A stretch of 64,000 nucleotides of DNA from Kaistia hirudinis (GCF_014196455.1 NZ_JACIDS010000001.1:558001-622000), one strand, 5' to 3'. Counted from the stretch's first letter, positions 42,382-53,276 are shown. The notes: generated from the letters alone by a model not told the origin. Translations and numbers: made by a program.

Positions 42382-44208
42382 TCAGGCGTCGACGGAGCTG
42401 TCCGTTGCGGCGCTTTCGGTGATGTAGGCGCGCCAGCCGCCGAGTTCGGTGATCTCGCGCGCGCCGACGATCGCATAGGGCTCGCACAGGAAGCCGCTGG
42501 CGCTCGTGCCGTCGTCGAGCGTGATCTTGCCGACGCCGAGCGGCGCGGGGATCGCGTTGACGAAGGCGGCGAAGGCGGCCGGCGGCAGGCCCCAGACTTC
42601 GACCTCCAGGCCGCCGCCGCGATAAGCGGGGTCGCGCACCAGGCCGGGCTTGGGCGGTACCGTGTCCGGCAGGACATAGAGCCGGTAGCCGGGCGCGGTG
42701 TGGCAGGTCTTCAGATGGACGCCGCCGCCGTCGATCAACTGGTGGTTGAGCGGCATGCCGGTCAGATGCGCGCCGACCACGACGATCGGGATCAGGCCCG
42801 TCGTCGACGGCGTTAGCGCGCTTGCCGTTGGCAGCGCCGCCTGCCGGTCTCGGCCCATGCCGAAGGGCGCGGCGCGATGCAGGCGGTCGCCGAGCGCGGC
42901 GAGCGCGGAATCGGCAAAGGCCGGCCCGACCAGCGTGACGCCGGCCGGCAGCTCGTCCTTGCGGAAGCCGGCGGGGACGGCGATCGCGGCGCAATCGAGC
43001 AGGTTCACGAAATTGGTGTAGCGGCCGAGATTGGAGTTGAGCGTCACCGGATCGGCGCGCATCGCCTCGACCGTGTAGATGGTCGGCGCGGTCGGCAGCA
43101 GCATGACATCCATCTTCGCCCACTCGGCGGCCGTGCGCTGGCGCAGTTCCTCGAGCTCATAGAGGCCGCGGAAGGCGTCGACGGCGCTGTAGCGCGCGGC
43201 GCCCGCCACGATGCCGCGCACGGTCGGGTCCATCTCGTCGGCATGGTCGGCGAAAAAGCTCTCGATCGCGGCGAGGCGCTCGGCGACGAAGGGCCCACCA
43301 TAGAGCAACTGGGCGCATTCGCGGAACGGCGCATAGTCGATCGGCACGGGAATGCCGCCGATCCCTTCGAGCCGCAGGATCGCCGCGTCGTAGAGCCGCT
43401 CGACCTCGGCATCGCCGTAGAATTCACGCTCGGACCCGGCCAGCACGCCGAAGCGGAAGCGGTCATGCGGCAGCGAGGCCGGCTGCATGGTGCGGGAATA
43501 GGGATCGGCGGGGTCATAGCCCTCGGCGACGCGGCGCACGAGGTCGGCGTCGCCCGCCGTCGGCGCCAGGACGGTGATGCAGTCGAGGCTGCGGCAGGCG
43601 GGCACGAGGCCGAAGCTCGATAGCAGCCCGCGCGACGGCTTCACGCCGACGAGATTGTTGAACGCAGCCGGAATGCGGCCCGAGCCCGCTGTATCGGTGC
43701 CGAGCGCGAAGGCGACCTGGCCCGATGCGACGGCAACCGCAGAGCCGGAGGACGAGCCGCCGGAGACATAGCGCTCGTCGAACACCGAGCGCGGCGCGCC
43801 ATAGGGCGAGCGCGTGCCGTTGAGGCCGGTGGCGAACTGGTCGAGATTGGTCTTGCCTACCAGGAGCGCGCCGGCCGCCTTGAGCCGCGCGACGACATAG
43901 GCGTCCTCCTCGGCGTCATAGGCAAAGGCCGGGCAGGCGGCCGTCGTCGGCAGGCCGGCGCAGTCGATATTGTCCTTCACCGCGAAGGGGATGCCCCAGA
44001 GCGGCTGGTCCTCGCCGGGCACGCCGGCGGCAACCAGGGCGCGCGCCGCCTCGCGCAGCGCGGTATCGCCAACGCGGTTGATCCAGACGGCACTGTCCGG
44101 CCAGGCGGCGATCCGCGCGATCACCGCCTCCACGACATCGATGGGGGAGAAAGCTCCACGGCGGTAGCCGTCCTTGAGCGTCGCGATGTCGAGAATGGTC
44201 GGCAGCAT
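42382..44208 (-). CDS. atzF: Allophanate hydrolase
   Basis: A 608-residue amidase-signature enzyme that hydrolyses allophanate (urea-1-carboxylate) to ammonia and carbon dioxide. The Ser-cisSer-Lys triad is visible: Lys in FAVKDNIDCAG, the two Ser in GGSSSGSA and TDTAGSGRIPAA. A C-terminal domain of about 120 residues (LPLNHQLIDGGGVHLKTCHTAPGYRLYVLP through GFLCEPYAIVGAREITELGGW) is the one found in AtzF and urea amidolyase. The start at 44208 has AAGGAG at ideal spacing. No urea carboxylase is near, so allophanate would arise from ring cleavage or a ureide, as in cyanurate or pyrimidine breakdown. The promoter carries the same 10-base motif as the importer promoter. Confidence 0.93.
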   Translation of the reverse strand: MLPTILDIATLKDGYRRGAFSPIDVVEAVIARIAAWPDSAVWINRVGDTALREAARALVAAGVPGEDQPLWGIPFAVKDNIDCAGLPTTAACPAFAYDAEEDAYVVARLKAAGALLVGKTNLDQFATGLNGTRSPYGAPRSVFDERYVSGGSSSGSAVAVASGQVAFALGTDTAGSGRIPAAFNNLVGVKPSRGLLSSFGLVPACRSLDCITVLAPTAGDADLVRRVAEGYDPADPYSRTMQPASLPHDRFRFGVLAGSEREFYGDAEVERLYDAAILRLEGIGGIPVPIDYAPFRECAQLLYGGPFVAERLAAIESFFADHADEMDPTVRGIVAGAARYSAVDAFRGLYELEELRQRTAAEWAKMDVMLLPTAPTIYTVEAMRADPVTLNSNLGRYTNFVNLLDCAAIAVPAGFRKDELPAGVTLVGPAFADSALAALGDRLHRAAPFGMGRDRQAALPTASALTPSTTGLIPIVVVGAHLTGMPLNHQLIDGGGVHLKTCHTAPGYRLYVLPDTVPPKPGLVRDPAYRGGGLEVEVWGLPPAAFAAFVNAIPAPLGVGKITLDDGTSASGFLCEPYAIVGAREITELGGWRAYITESAATDSSVDA

Positions 44209-44317
44209 GGGGCACTCCTTCAGTCCGCCGGCCATGACGCAAGATCGAGGCCATGAGGGCCGGCCGGATGGGGCGCCGGCGCAGGTTCGGCGCGGCGCGA
44301 GATTGGTCCAAGAGCCG

Positions 44318-44329
44318 ATTGCATACAAT
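44318..44329. promoter_or_regulatory. Candidate shared operator, copy 2
   Basis: ATTGCATACAAT is a near-perfect dyad 110 bases upstream of the allophanate hydrolase start. Its complement ATTGTATGCAAT contains the same 10-base core as 38246-38256 in front of the importer and RpiR genes. Shared core plus symmetry suggests one regulator for both transcripts. Confidence 0.45.
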
Positions 44330-44496
44330 TCCAAATCCACATGGCGAACGACCGTCCTGGGGATAAGGTTCCCGGATCGGTCGCGCGGGCGGGATGGCAC
44401 GGCTCCTCCCTCAGGCGCGGCGCTGCCGCTGGTCAGGAATGCGCCAGACTGCCGCCGGGATAGTCAGCAGGGCAATAAGATGTGTGGGGGAAGCGC

Positions 44497-45396
44497 TCAG
44501 CCCGAACCCGGCTCCGGCTTGGCGGAGGCATACATGCCCGTCGTGCGGAACTCCGTCGGGCTGGTGCCGTAGACGCGGCGGAACGCCTTGGCGAAATAGT
44601 TCGGGTCGTCGAAGCCGACGAGCGATGCCGCATCCTTCACGGAGATCGTCGCGTCGCTGACGAGGAGAGTCGCCGCGCGCCGCATCCGCTCCTGCGCCAC
44701 GAACTCGGCCGGCGGGACGCCCTCGTTCTCGGTGAAGATGCGGGTGAAATGCGCCCGGCTGAAGCCGGCGAAATCGGCGAGGTCGGCGACCGTCAGCGGC
44801 TTGTCGAGATGGGCGAGGATGTGCTGCACCACGCGGCGGTGAATTGTCTCATCGCCCTCCGATGCGGGGTGCGAGCCGAACACGTCGTCGAACAGCGCCA
44901 TCGCCGCCTCATAGGCGATGGCCGAGGCCGCGCCGGGCGTTTCGCCCTCGCCCTCGATATAGCGCAGCGCGCAGCGGGCGAGCTGTTCCGTGGTCTCGGG
45001 ACGCAGCTGGAGCACCGGACCCGTGGCGGCGAGGATGGTGCGGTGGATCCGCAGCGCCTCCTGCCCATACATCGAGATCCAGAAATACTCCCACCGCCCG
45101 CCGGCCTCGACCCAGTATCGGTGGTTGTGCGGCACGATGACCAGCATCGTCTCGCCCGCCTTGACGCGATAGCGCCGCCGCTCATAGCGCAGGTGCCCCG
45201 CGCCGGCGACCGTATGCTGCAGGACGGTGAAGGCGGTCTGGCCGCGTTTCAGCCCGTCCCAGTCATAACCGTCTGAGCTGATTTCATAGCCGCAGCTGGT
45301 CGGCATGGCGTGCAGCCGGTGGCGCCCGCGGGGCAGGGACAGCGTCTTCATCACCGAGGCGTGGCGTGCCAGCCTCTCCAGCACAGAATTACCCAT
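44497..45396 (-). CDS. AraC-family transcriptional regulator
   Basis: A 299-residue regulator with an N-terminal cupin-like sensing domain (HTVAGAGHLRYERRRYRVKAGETMLVIVPHNHRYWVEAGGRWEYFWIS) and two C-terminal helix-turn-helix motifs (KPLTVADLADFAGFSRAHFTRIFTENEGVPPAEFV, and SVKDAASLVGFDDPNYFAKAFRRVYGTSPTEFR). It is divergent from the GH4-importer operon, with a 203-base shared promoter region. AraC activators such as AgpT control alpha-galactoside uptake in rhizobia, and this gene holds the same position; a sugar-responsive activator role is inferred. The ATG at 45396 has no strong ribosome site; Met16 is an alternative. Confidence 0.92.
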   Translation of the reverse strand: MGNSVLERLARHASVMKTLSLPRGRHRLHAMPTSCGYEISSDGYDWDGLKRGQTAFTVLQHTVAGAGHLRYERRRYRVKAGETMLVIVPHNHRYWVEAGGRWEYFWISMYGQEALRIHRTILAATGPVLQLRPETTEQLARCALRYIEGEGETPGAASAIAYEAAMALFDDVFGSHPASEGDETIHRRVVQHILAHLDKPLTVADLADFAGFSRAHFTRIFTENEGVPPAEFVAQERMRRAATLLVSDATISVKDAASLVGFDDPNYFAKAFRRVYGTSPTEFRTTGMYASAKPEPGSG

Positions 45397-45599
45397 GAAA
45401 GCACAAAATCGCTCTGTTCCGCGGCGTCTGCCCCGCGGATAACTAATGCCACGAACGACCGCGGTTGGCGATGTCCTACCGCGGACGGGCCTGGAGGAGG
45501 CCCTGGCCTGCGGCTTTCCGGAGAGACCGGGAGCCGGGGTCGACGGCGCGCGGCAGACGCGCCCCAGCAGGCGCTCCGCGAGCGAGGATCGAGGATCGA

Positions 45600-47093
45600 A
45601 TGTCAGGATTGAAGATCGCCATCATCGGCGCCGGCAGCGTCGGCTTCACCAAGAAGCTGGTGACTGACATCATCTGCGTGCCGGAGCTCCGCGAGGCGGA
45701 GTTCGCGCTGACCGATGTCAGCGAGCACAACCTCTCGATGGTGAAGCAGATCCTCGACCGGATCGTCGAGGCCAATCGGCTGCCGACCCGCATCACTGCG
45801 ACGACGGACCGCCGCCGCGCGCTCGAGGGCGCCAACTACATCATCTCCTGCGTCCGCGTCGGCGGCCTCGAGGCTTATGCCGACGACATCCGCATCCCGC
45901 TCAAATACGGCGTCGACCAGTGCGTGGGCGATACGATCTGCGCCGGCGGCATTCTCTACGGCCAGCGCAACATCCCGGTCATTCTCGATTTCTGCCGCGA
46001 CATCAACGAGGTCGCCGCGCCCGGTGCCAAGTTCCTGAACTACGCCAACCCGATGGCGATGAACACCTGGGCGGCGATCGAATATGGCAAGGTCGATACG
46101 ATCGGCCTCTGCCACGGCGTACAGCATGGCGGCGAACAGATTGCGACCGTGCTCGGCGCGGGGCCGGGGGAACTCGACTTCATCTGCTCCGGCATCAACC
46201 ACCAGACCTGGTTCGTCGACGTCCGCCTGAAGGGCCGCAAGGTCGGCAAGGATGAGCTCGTCGCGGCCTTCGAGGCGCATCCCGTCTATTCGAGCCAAGA
46301 GAAGGTCCGCATCGATGTCCTGAAGCGCTTCGGCGTCTATTCGACGGAGTCGAACGGCCATCTCTCCGAATATCTGCCCTGGTACCGCAAGCGTCCCGAC
46401 GAGATCGAGCGCTGGATCGACATGTCGGACTGGATCCATGGCGAGACGGGCGGCTATCTGCGCTATTCGACGGAATCGCGGAACTGGTTCGAGACCGATT
46501 TCCCGCGCTTCCTCGAGGAGGCCGGACGCCCGATCGACGCTTCCAAGCGCTCCAGCGAGCATGCGAGCCATATTCTCGAGGCGCTGGAGACGGGCCGGGT
46601 CTATCGCGGCCATTTCAACGTCAAGAACAATGGCGTGATCACGAATCTGCCGGCCGATGCGATCATCGAGTCGCCCGGCTTCGTCGATCGCTTCGGCCTC
46701 AACATGGTGGCGGGGATCACGCTTCCCGAGGCCTGCGCGGCGACCTGCATCGCCTCGATTAACGTCCAGCGCATGTCGGTCCATGCGGCGATCGCGGGCG
46801 ACCTCGACCTGCTCAAGCTCGCCGTGCTGCACGATCCGCTGGTCGGCGCGATCTGTTCGCCGGACGAGGTCTGGCAGATGGTCGACGAGATGGTGGTCGC
46901 CCAGGCGCGCTGGCTGCCGCAATACGCCCATGCGCTGGAGGGCGCGAAGCAGCGCCTCTCCGAAGGGCGGGTCAAGACGCGCGAGTGGCGCGGCGCGGCG
47001 CGGCGCGACGTGCGCTCCGTGGATGTGGTGCGGGCCGAGACGGCGGAAAAGCGCGCCCGCGAACTCGATATCGCCGCAAGGCCGTCACTCTAG
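45600..47093 (+). CDS. Glycoside hydrolase family 4 enzyme, alpha-galactosidase type (copy 1)
   Basis: A 497-residue NAD+- and divalent metal-dependent glycosidase. The N-terminal nucleotide motif is IAIIGAGSVGFTKKLV, the substrate region NYANPMAMNTWA, the metal cysteine lies in GLCHGVQHGGEQIA and the metal histidine in GINHQTWF. GH4 enzymes cleave by redox-assisted elimination, and those with this pattern act mostly on alpha-galactosides or glucuronides. The ATG at 45600 follows GAGGATCG; the upstream open frame to 45465 is not coding by its composition. It leads a six-gene plus-strand run, divergent from AraC, with an SBP-5 importer. It differs clearly from the second GH4 at the end of the run, so the two probably have different substrates. 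Confidence 0.9.
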   Translation: MSGLKIAIIGAGSVGFTKKLVTDIICVPELREAEFALTDVSEHNLSMVKQILDRIVEANRLPTRITATTDRRRALEGANYIISCVRVGGLEAYADDIRIPLKYGVDQCVGDTICAGGILYGQRNIPVILDFCRDINEVAAPGAKFLNYANPMAMNTWAAIEYGKVDTIGLCHGVQHGGEQIATVLGAGPGELDFICSGINHQTWFVDVRLKGRKVGKDELVAAFEAHPVYSSQEKVRIDVLKRFGVYSTESNGHLSEYLPWYRKRPDEIERWIDMSDWIHGETGGYLRYSTESRNWFETDFPRFLEEAGRPIDASKRSSEHASHILEALETGRVYRGHFNVKNNGVITNLPADAIIESPGFVDRFGLNMVAGITLPEACAATCIASINVQRMSVHAAIAGDLDLLKLAVLHDPLVGAICSPDEVWQMVDEMVVAQARWLPQYAHALEGAKQRLSEGRVKTREWRGAARRDVRSVDVVRAETAEKRARELDIAARPSL

Positions 47094-47240
47094 GTCTGAA
47101 CTCGAGTCCTGCGGCACGGCCGGTGGAGGGCCTGCCGCCTTGGAGAGCGGATCCCGGCGCAGGGAGAAGGCGTCGGCGATCGGCGAATTAGAAGCAGGGA
47201 GAAGCGCAGCGGGGCGAGCCTCGCCGCGGTCAAGGGAGGA

Positions 47241-49331
47241 ATGATGAGAACCTATGCGATGGCCCTCGGAGGAGCAGGCCTGCTCCTCAGCGCGTCCGTG
47301 GTCGCGGCGTTCGCCGCGGGAACGGAGAAACCGACCCTTCCGCCCGATCCGCCCAAATTCGAGGCGCAGGGCCAGGTCGATTATGTCAGCCAGGCCGACA
47401 TCTTCGAATTCAAGGCGCTGCCCGACTATCACGAGCCCGACTGGGTGACGAAGAACTTCGTCGACGCCGGCAAGTTGCCGCCGGTCAAGGACCGCCTCCC
47501 GAAGGAGCCGCTGGTCTACAAGAAGGGCAACATGGTCGACGGCCTCGGCGTCTATGGCGATACGCTGCGCCACGTCATCGGCGGCCGTCCGGAAGGTTGG
47601 AACTATATCGGCGGCCAGACGCAGGGCTGGGGCGGCATCGATATTGGCCTCTCGGAGTGCCTGACGCGCTCGGGTCCGCTGTTCGAGATCAAGCCGAGCG
47701 AGCTGCAGCCGCTGCCCAATCTCGCCAAGAGCTGGGAATGGTCGAAGGACGGCCACCAGCTGACCATGCATCTCGTCGAAGGCGCCAAATGGTCCGACGG
47801 CGTGCCGTTCACGTCCGAAGACGTGATGTTCTACTGGAACGACAACGTCAACGACCCGAACGTCACGCCGCTCAACGGCGCCAAGCCCGGCACGTTCGGC
47901 GAGGGAACGACGCTCGAGGCCAAGGACGACTACACGATCGTGTGGACGTTCAAGCAGCCCTTCGCCAAGCAGTATCTCTACCAGATGGCCTATGGCACCT
48001 TCTGCCCCGGCCCGGCGCATATCCTGAAGCCGCAGCACCCGAAATATTCGAAGAACACCTACGACCAGTACAAGAACGCCTTCCCGCCGGAATACATGAA
48101 CATTCCGACGATGGGCGCCTGGGTGCCGGTCGAATATCGTCCTGACGACATCATCGTCATGCGCCGCAATCCCTATTACTGGAAGGTCGACGAGGCGGGC
48201 AATCAGCTGCCCTATCTCAACGAGATGCACTACAAGCTCTCTACCTGGGCCGACCGCGACGTTCAGGCCGTGGCGGGATCGGGTGACTTCTCGAACCTCG
48301 AGCAGCCGGAAAGCTTCGTCGAGGCGCTGAAGCGCTCCGCCAATCCTGCGGCGCCGGCGCGCCTCGAATTCGGCCCGCGCATCATCGGCTATTCGCTCTA
48401 TCCGAACCTCTCGGCCAATGGCTGGGGCGAGCCGGACGAGCGCGGCCAGGCCGTGCGCGAGCTCAATCGCAATGAGCACTTCCGCAAGGCGATCACGGAA
48501 GCGGTCGACCGTCAGCGGCTTGGGGAGTCCCTCGTCAAGGGACCGTTCACGACCATCTATCCGGGCGGCCTCTATTCGGGCACGGCCTATTACGACAAGG
48601 CGTCGACGGCCTATTATCCGTTCAACCTCGAAAGCGCCAAGGCGGAGCTCGCCGAGGCCGGTCTCAAGGACACGGATGGCGACGGCATCGTGAACTTCCC
48701 GGCCGGCACCGCCGGCGGCAAGAATGTCGAGGTCACGCTCCTCGTCAACGGCGACTACCAGACCGACAAGAGCCTGGGCGACGGCATCGTGGCGATGATG
48801 GAGCCGCTCGGCATCCGCGTCATCCTCAACACCGTCGACGGCAAGCAGCGCGACGCGTTGCAGCAGGCCGGCAAGTTCGACTGGATGGTCTTCCGCAACC
48901 AGGAAGAAATGACCTCGGTCGTGCAGAAGACCGTGAACCTCGCTCCGGTCGGCCCGAAGACCAGCTGGTTCCACCGCGCCGGCAAGGACGACCAGCTCGA
49001 TCTGCTGCCGTTCGAGCAGGAGCTCGTGGACGTCGTGAACAAGTTCATCAATTCGGGCGACGGCGACGAGCAGCGCGAGCTGATGAAGCAGTACCAGAAG
49101 CTCTACACCGAGAATGTCTACGGCATCGGCCTGACGCAGTATCCCGGCGCGCTCATCATCAACAAGCGCTTCGCGAACGTGCCGAAGGGGACGCCGATCA
49201 ATCTCTTCAACTGGGCCGAGGATTCGGTCATCCGCGAGCGGATGTACGTTCCGACCGACAAGCAGGGCAATTACGAGCTGCATGCGCAGACCTTGCCCGG
49301 CGCTCCCGGTTCCGCCGGTCCGATCAAGTAG
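47241..49331 (+). CDS. ABC substrate-binding protein, SBP family 5 (AgpA-like)
   Basis: A 696-residue secreted binding protein, longer than most SBP-5 members (500-550), which matches the large AgpA-type oligosaccharide binders. A signal peptide (RTYAMALGGAGLLLSASVVAAFA) is followed by an added N-terminal region and then family blocks SECLTRSGPLFEIKPSELQPLPNLAKSWEWSKDGHQLTMHL, SDGVPFTSEDVMFYWNDNV and QYKNAFPPEYMNIPTMGAW. Two adjacent ATGs occur at 47241 and 47244; the GGGAGG site suits the second slightly better. It lies in the GH4 operon; although the family is called peptide-binding, alpha-galactosides such as melibiose and raffinose are the likely ligands here (inference). Confidence 0.9.
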   Translation: MMRTYAMALGGAGLLLSASVVAAFAAGTEKPTLPPDPPKFEAQGQVDYVSQADIFEFKALPDYHEPDWVTKNFVDAGKLPPVKDRLPKEPLVYKKGNMVDGLGVYGDTLRHVIGGRPEGWNYIGGQTQGWGGIDIGLSECLTRSGPLFEIKPSELQPLPNLAKSWEWSKDGHQLTMHLVEGAKWSDGVPFTSEDVMFYWNDNVNDPNVTPLNGAKPGTFGEGTTLEAKDDYTIVWTFKQPFAKQYLYQMAYGTFCPGPAHILKPQHPKYSKNTYDQYKNAFPPEYMNIPTMGAWVPVEYRPDDIIVMRRNPYYWKVDEAGNQLPYLNEMHYKLSTWADRDVQAVAGSGDFSNLEQPESFVEALKRSANPAAPARLEFGPRIIGYSLYPNLSANGWGEPDERGQAVRELNRNEHFRKAITEAVDRQRLGESLVKGPFTTIYPGGLYSGTAYYDKASTAYYPFNLESAKAELAEAGLKDTDGDGIVNFPAGTAGGKNVEVTLLVNGDYQTDKSLGDGIVAMMEPLGIRVILNTVDGKQRDALQQAGKFDWMVFRNQEEMTSVVQKTVNLAPVGPKTSWFHRAGKDDQLDLLPFEQELVDVVNKFINSGDGDEQRELMKQYQKLYTENVYGIGLTQYPGALIINKRFANVPKGTPINLFNWAEDSVIRERMYVPTDKQGNYELHAQTLPGAPGSAGPIK

Positions 49332-49347
49332 CGGACGAGCGATCACA

Positions 49348-49375
49348 GTGCGGGCGGCGGCGACGCCGCCCGCAC
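49348..49375. other. Perfect GNRA hairpin between binding-protein and permease genes
   Basis: A 12-bp perfect stem (GTGCGGGCGGCG / CGCCGCCCGCAC) closed by the tetraloop GCGA, a very stable GNRA type, lies 17 bases after the binding-protein stop and 32 bases before the permease start. There is no T run, so it is more likely a 3'-end stabiliser that keeps the binding-protein message after processing than a terminator. Confidence 0.65.
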
Positions 49376-49407
49376 ACCCCGACCGAAACGAAGAGGACGA
49401 TCGGGCC

Positions 49408-50418
49408 ATGCTGCGTTATCTGGCAATGCGGATCCTGTCCGCGATCCCCGTGATGATCGTGCTGAGCGTCGTGACCTTCGCCATCATCCAGGCGCCGCCC
49501 GGCGACTATGGCGATTACATCCGCTCGCAGCTGATGAATCAGGGCGGGGCCTCGGCCTCCGTCGCCGAGGCGCAGGCGGATGCCTACCGCAAGGCGCACG
49601 GCCTCGATAAGCCGATCATCGTCCAGTATTTCAACTGGGTGGGCGGGATCATCACCCGCGGCGATTTCGGCGACAGCCTCTTCTACAACAAGCCCGTCTC
49701 GACCGTGGTCGCCGAACGCCTCCCGCGCACCTTGCTGCTCGCGCTGGTCTGCCACATCCTGGCGTCGCTGATCGGCATCACCTTCGGCATCATCGCGGCG
49801 ACGCGGCAATATAGCTGGGTCGATTCGACCCTCGCTTTCGTCTCCTTCCTCGGCACGACGATCCCGCGCTTCCTGATCGCGATCGTCATCGTCTACATCC
49901 TCGCCTTCAAGATGAACGTGCAGGAGATCGGCTCGTTCTTCTCGCCGCAATTCGGCGGCGCGCCCTGGTCATGGGCGAAGTTCGTCGATCTCGTGAAGCA
50001 TGTCTGGCCCGTGGTCGCGATCGCGACGTTCGGCGGTCTCGCCTACAATATGCGCGTGATGCGGGCGAACCTGCTCGACACGCTCAACGCCCAATATGTC
50101 GAGACGGCGCGGGCCAAGGGCCTCCGGGAATCCGCGGTGATCATGCGCCATGCCGTGCCCAATGCACTGCATCCGCTCGTCATGTATCAGGGCGTGGTGC
50201 TGCCCTACATGCTGACCGGCGAGATCGAGGTCGCGATCGTCTTCTCGCTCGCCACCGTCGGGCCGGCGATCGTCGGCTCGATGGCGGTCGGCGACGTCTA
50301 TGTGACGGCGACCTTCATGATGGTCCTGGCGGCGACGCTGATCGTCGGCAACATCATCGCCGACATGCTGCTGGCGCTGCTCGATCCGCGGGTCCGCCTC
50401 GGGGGAGCGATGGCATGA
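49408..50418 (+). CDS. ABC permease, OppB/DppB type
   Basis: A 336-residue permease with the N-terminal helix (ILSAIPVMIVLSVVTFAIIQ), an insertion with QLMNQGGASASVAEAQADAYRKAHGLDKP, and the contact loop ARAKGLRESAVIMRHAVPNALHPL. The ATG at 49408 follows a GAGGACG site; the longer frame from 49282 is not used. It overlaps the next permease by four bases and is part of the GH4 importer. Confidence 0.93.
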   Translation: MLRYLAMRILSAIPVMIVLSVVTFAIIQAPPGDYGDYIRSQLMNQGGASASVAEAQADAYRKAHGLDKPIIVQYFNWVGGIITRGDFGDSLFYNKPVSTVVAERLPRTLLLALVCHILASLIGITFGIIAATRQYSWVDSTLAFVSFLGTTIPRFLIAIVIVYILAFKMNVQEIGSFFSPQFGGAPWSWAKFVDLVKHVWPVVAIATFGGLAYNMRVMRANLLDTLNAQYVETARAKGLRESAVIMRHAVPNALHPLVMYQGVVLPYMLTGEIEVAIVFSLATVGPAIVGSMAVGDVYVTATFMMVLAATLIVGNIIADMLLALLDPRVRLGGAMA

Positions 50419-51560
50419 CCGATATCGCCGGCAAGATCCCCCCGGAAGCGGAAACGGCGCCCGTCGTCGTGCAGGCCCGCTTCGCGCATGGCAATGAAGG
50501 CTATCTGGCGCTGGTGTGGCGGCGGTTCCGCCGTTCTGTGATCGGCATGATCGGCCTCGTCATGGTCGTCGGCCTGATCCTGATGGCGGTGTTCGCGGAC
50601 TTCGTCGCCCCGGTCAATCCGAAGGAGAACGGCGTCGGCTTCGCCCCGCCCGAGACGATCTCCTTCCGCACCGCCGATGGCAGCTTCTCCTTCGTTCCGC
50701 GCATCTACCCCGTGGTCGAGACCGGCGAATTCGATCCGGTGACGTTCCAGCCGCTGACGGGGCCGGACTATGCCAATCCGCATGTGCTCGGCCTGTTCGT
50801 GACCGGCTTCGAATATCGCCTGTTCGGGCTGATCCCGGCGAACCGGCATCTCTTCGGGTCGGTCGACGGCAGCTCGGTGCATCTGCTCGGCACCGACAAG
50901 TTCGGCCGCGATATCCTGTCTCGCGCCATCGTCGGTTCGCGCATCTCGCTGACGATCGCGCTCATCGTGGTGTTCATCACGACCAGCGTCGGCACGACGA
51001 TCGGCATCACGTCGGGCTATCTCGGCGGGCGGACGGACAGCTGGGTGCAGCGCTTCGTCGATCTCGTGCTCGCCTTCCCGCAACTGCCGCTCTATCTGGC
51101 GCTGACCTCGCTCATCCCGATCACGGCGCCCTCCAACCTCTTCCTCGCCTTCGTCATCGCGGTGATGGCGGCGCTCGGCTGGGCGCAGCTGTCGCGTGAG
51201 GTGCGCGGCAAGACGCTGGCGCTGGCGCGGGTCGATTATGTGCGCGCGGCCATGGCGATCGGCGCGGGCGACGGGCGCATCATCTTCCGCCATATCCTGC
51301 CGAACGTGCTCTCGCATGTGATCGTCTCGGTGACTCTGGCGATCCCGGCGATCGTGCTGCTCGAATCCTTTCTCGGCTTTCTCGGCTTCGCGGTGAAGCC
51401 GCCGCTGATCTCCTGGGGCCTGATGCTGCAGGACACCGGCTCCTTCTCCGTGATCGGCTCCTATCCGTGGATCCTTTCCCCCGTCGCCTTCGTGCTCGTC
51501 ACAGTTTTCGCTTTCAACGCGCTGGGCGATGGTCTGCGCGATGCGATCGACCCTTATTGA
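50415..51560 (+). CDS. ABC permease, OppC/DppC type
   Basis: A 381-residue permease. It is longer than typical DppC proteins because of a periplasmic insertion of about 100 residues after the first helix (from PKENGVGFAPPETISF to YRLFGLIPANRHLFGSVDG), a trait of the AgpC-like sugar members. Then follow LLGTDKFGRDILSRAIVGSRISL and the contact loop AMAIGAGDGRIIFRHILPNVL. It overlaps the first permease by four bases. Confidence 0.92.
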   Translation: MTDIAGKIPPEAETAPVVVQARFAHGNEGYLALVWRRFRRSVIGMIGLVMVVGLILMAVFADFVAPVNPKENGVGFAPPETISFRTADGSFSFVPRIYPVVETGEFDPVTFQPLTGPDYANPHVLGLFVTGFEYRLFGLIPANRHLFGSVDGSSVHLLGTDKFGRDILSRAIVGSRISLTIALIVVFITTSVGTTIGITSGYLGGRTDSWVQRFVDLVLAFPQLPLYLALTSLIPITAPSNLFLAFVIAVMAALGWAQLSREVRGKTLALARVDYVRAAMAIGAGDGRIIFRHILPNVLSHVIVSVTLAIPAIVLLESFLGFLGFAVKPPLISWGLMLQDTGSFSVIGSYPWILSPVAFVLVTVFAFNALGDGLRDAIDPY

Positions 51561-51570
51561 GGCGCCGGAC

Positions 51571-53238
<1,668 letters not shown>

Positions 53239-53276
53239 GCCCTCCCGACCCGCGGCACAAACGACCGGAGCGTTCC

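Noticed and set aside
47085-49409. A 774-codon minus-strand open frame opposite the large binding protein
   Set aside because: Shadow frame with Arg/Glu/Leu-rich, motif-free sequence; the plus strand has a signal peptide and clear SBP-5 blocks.
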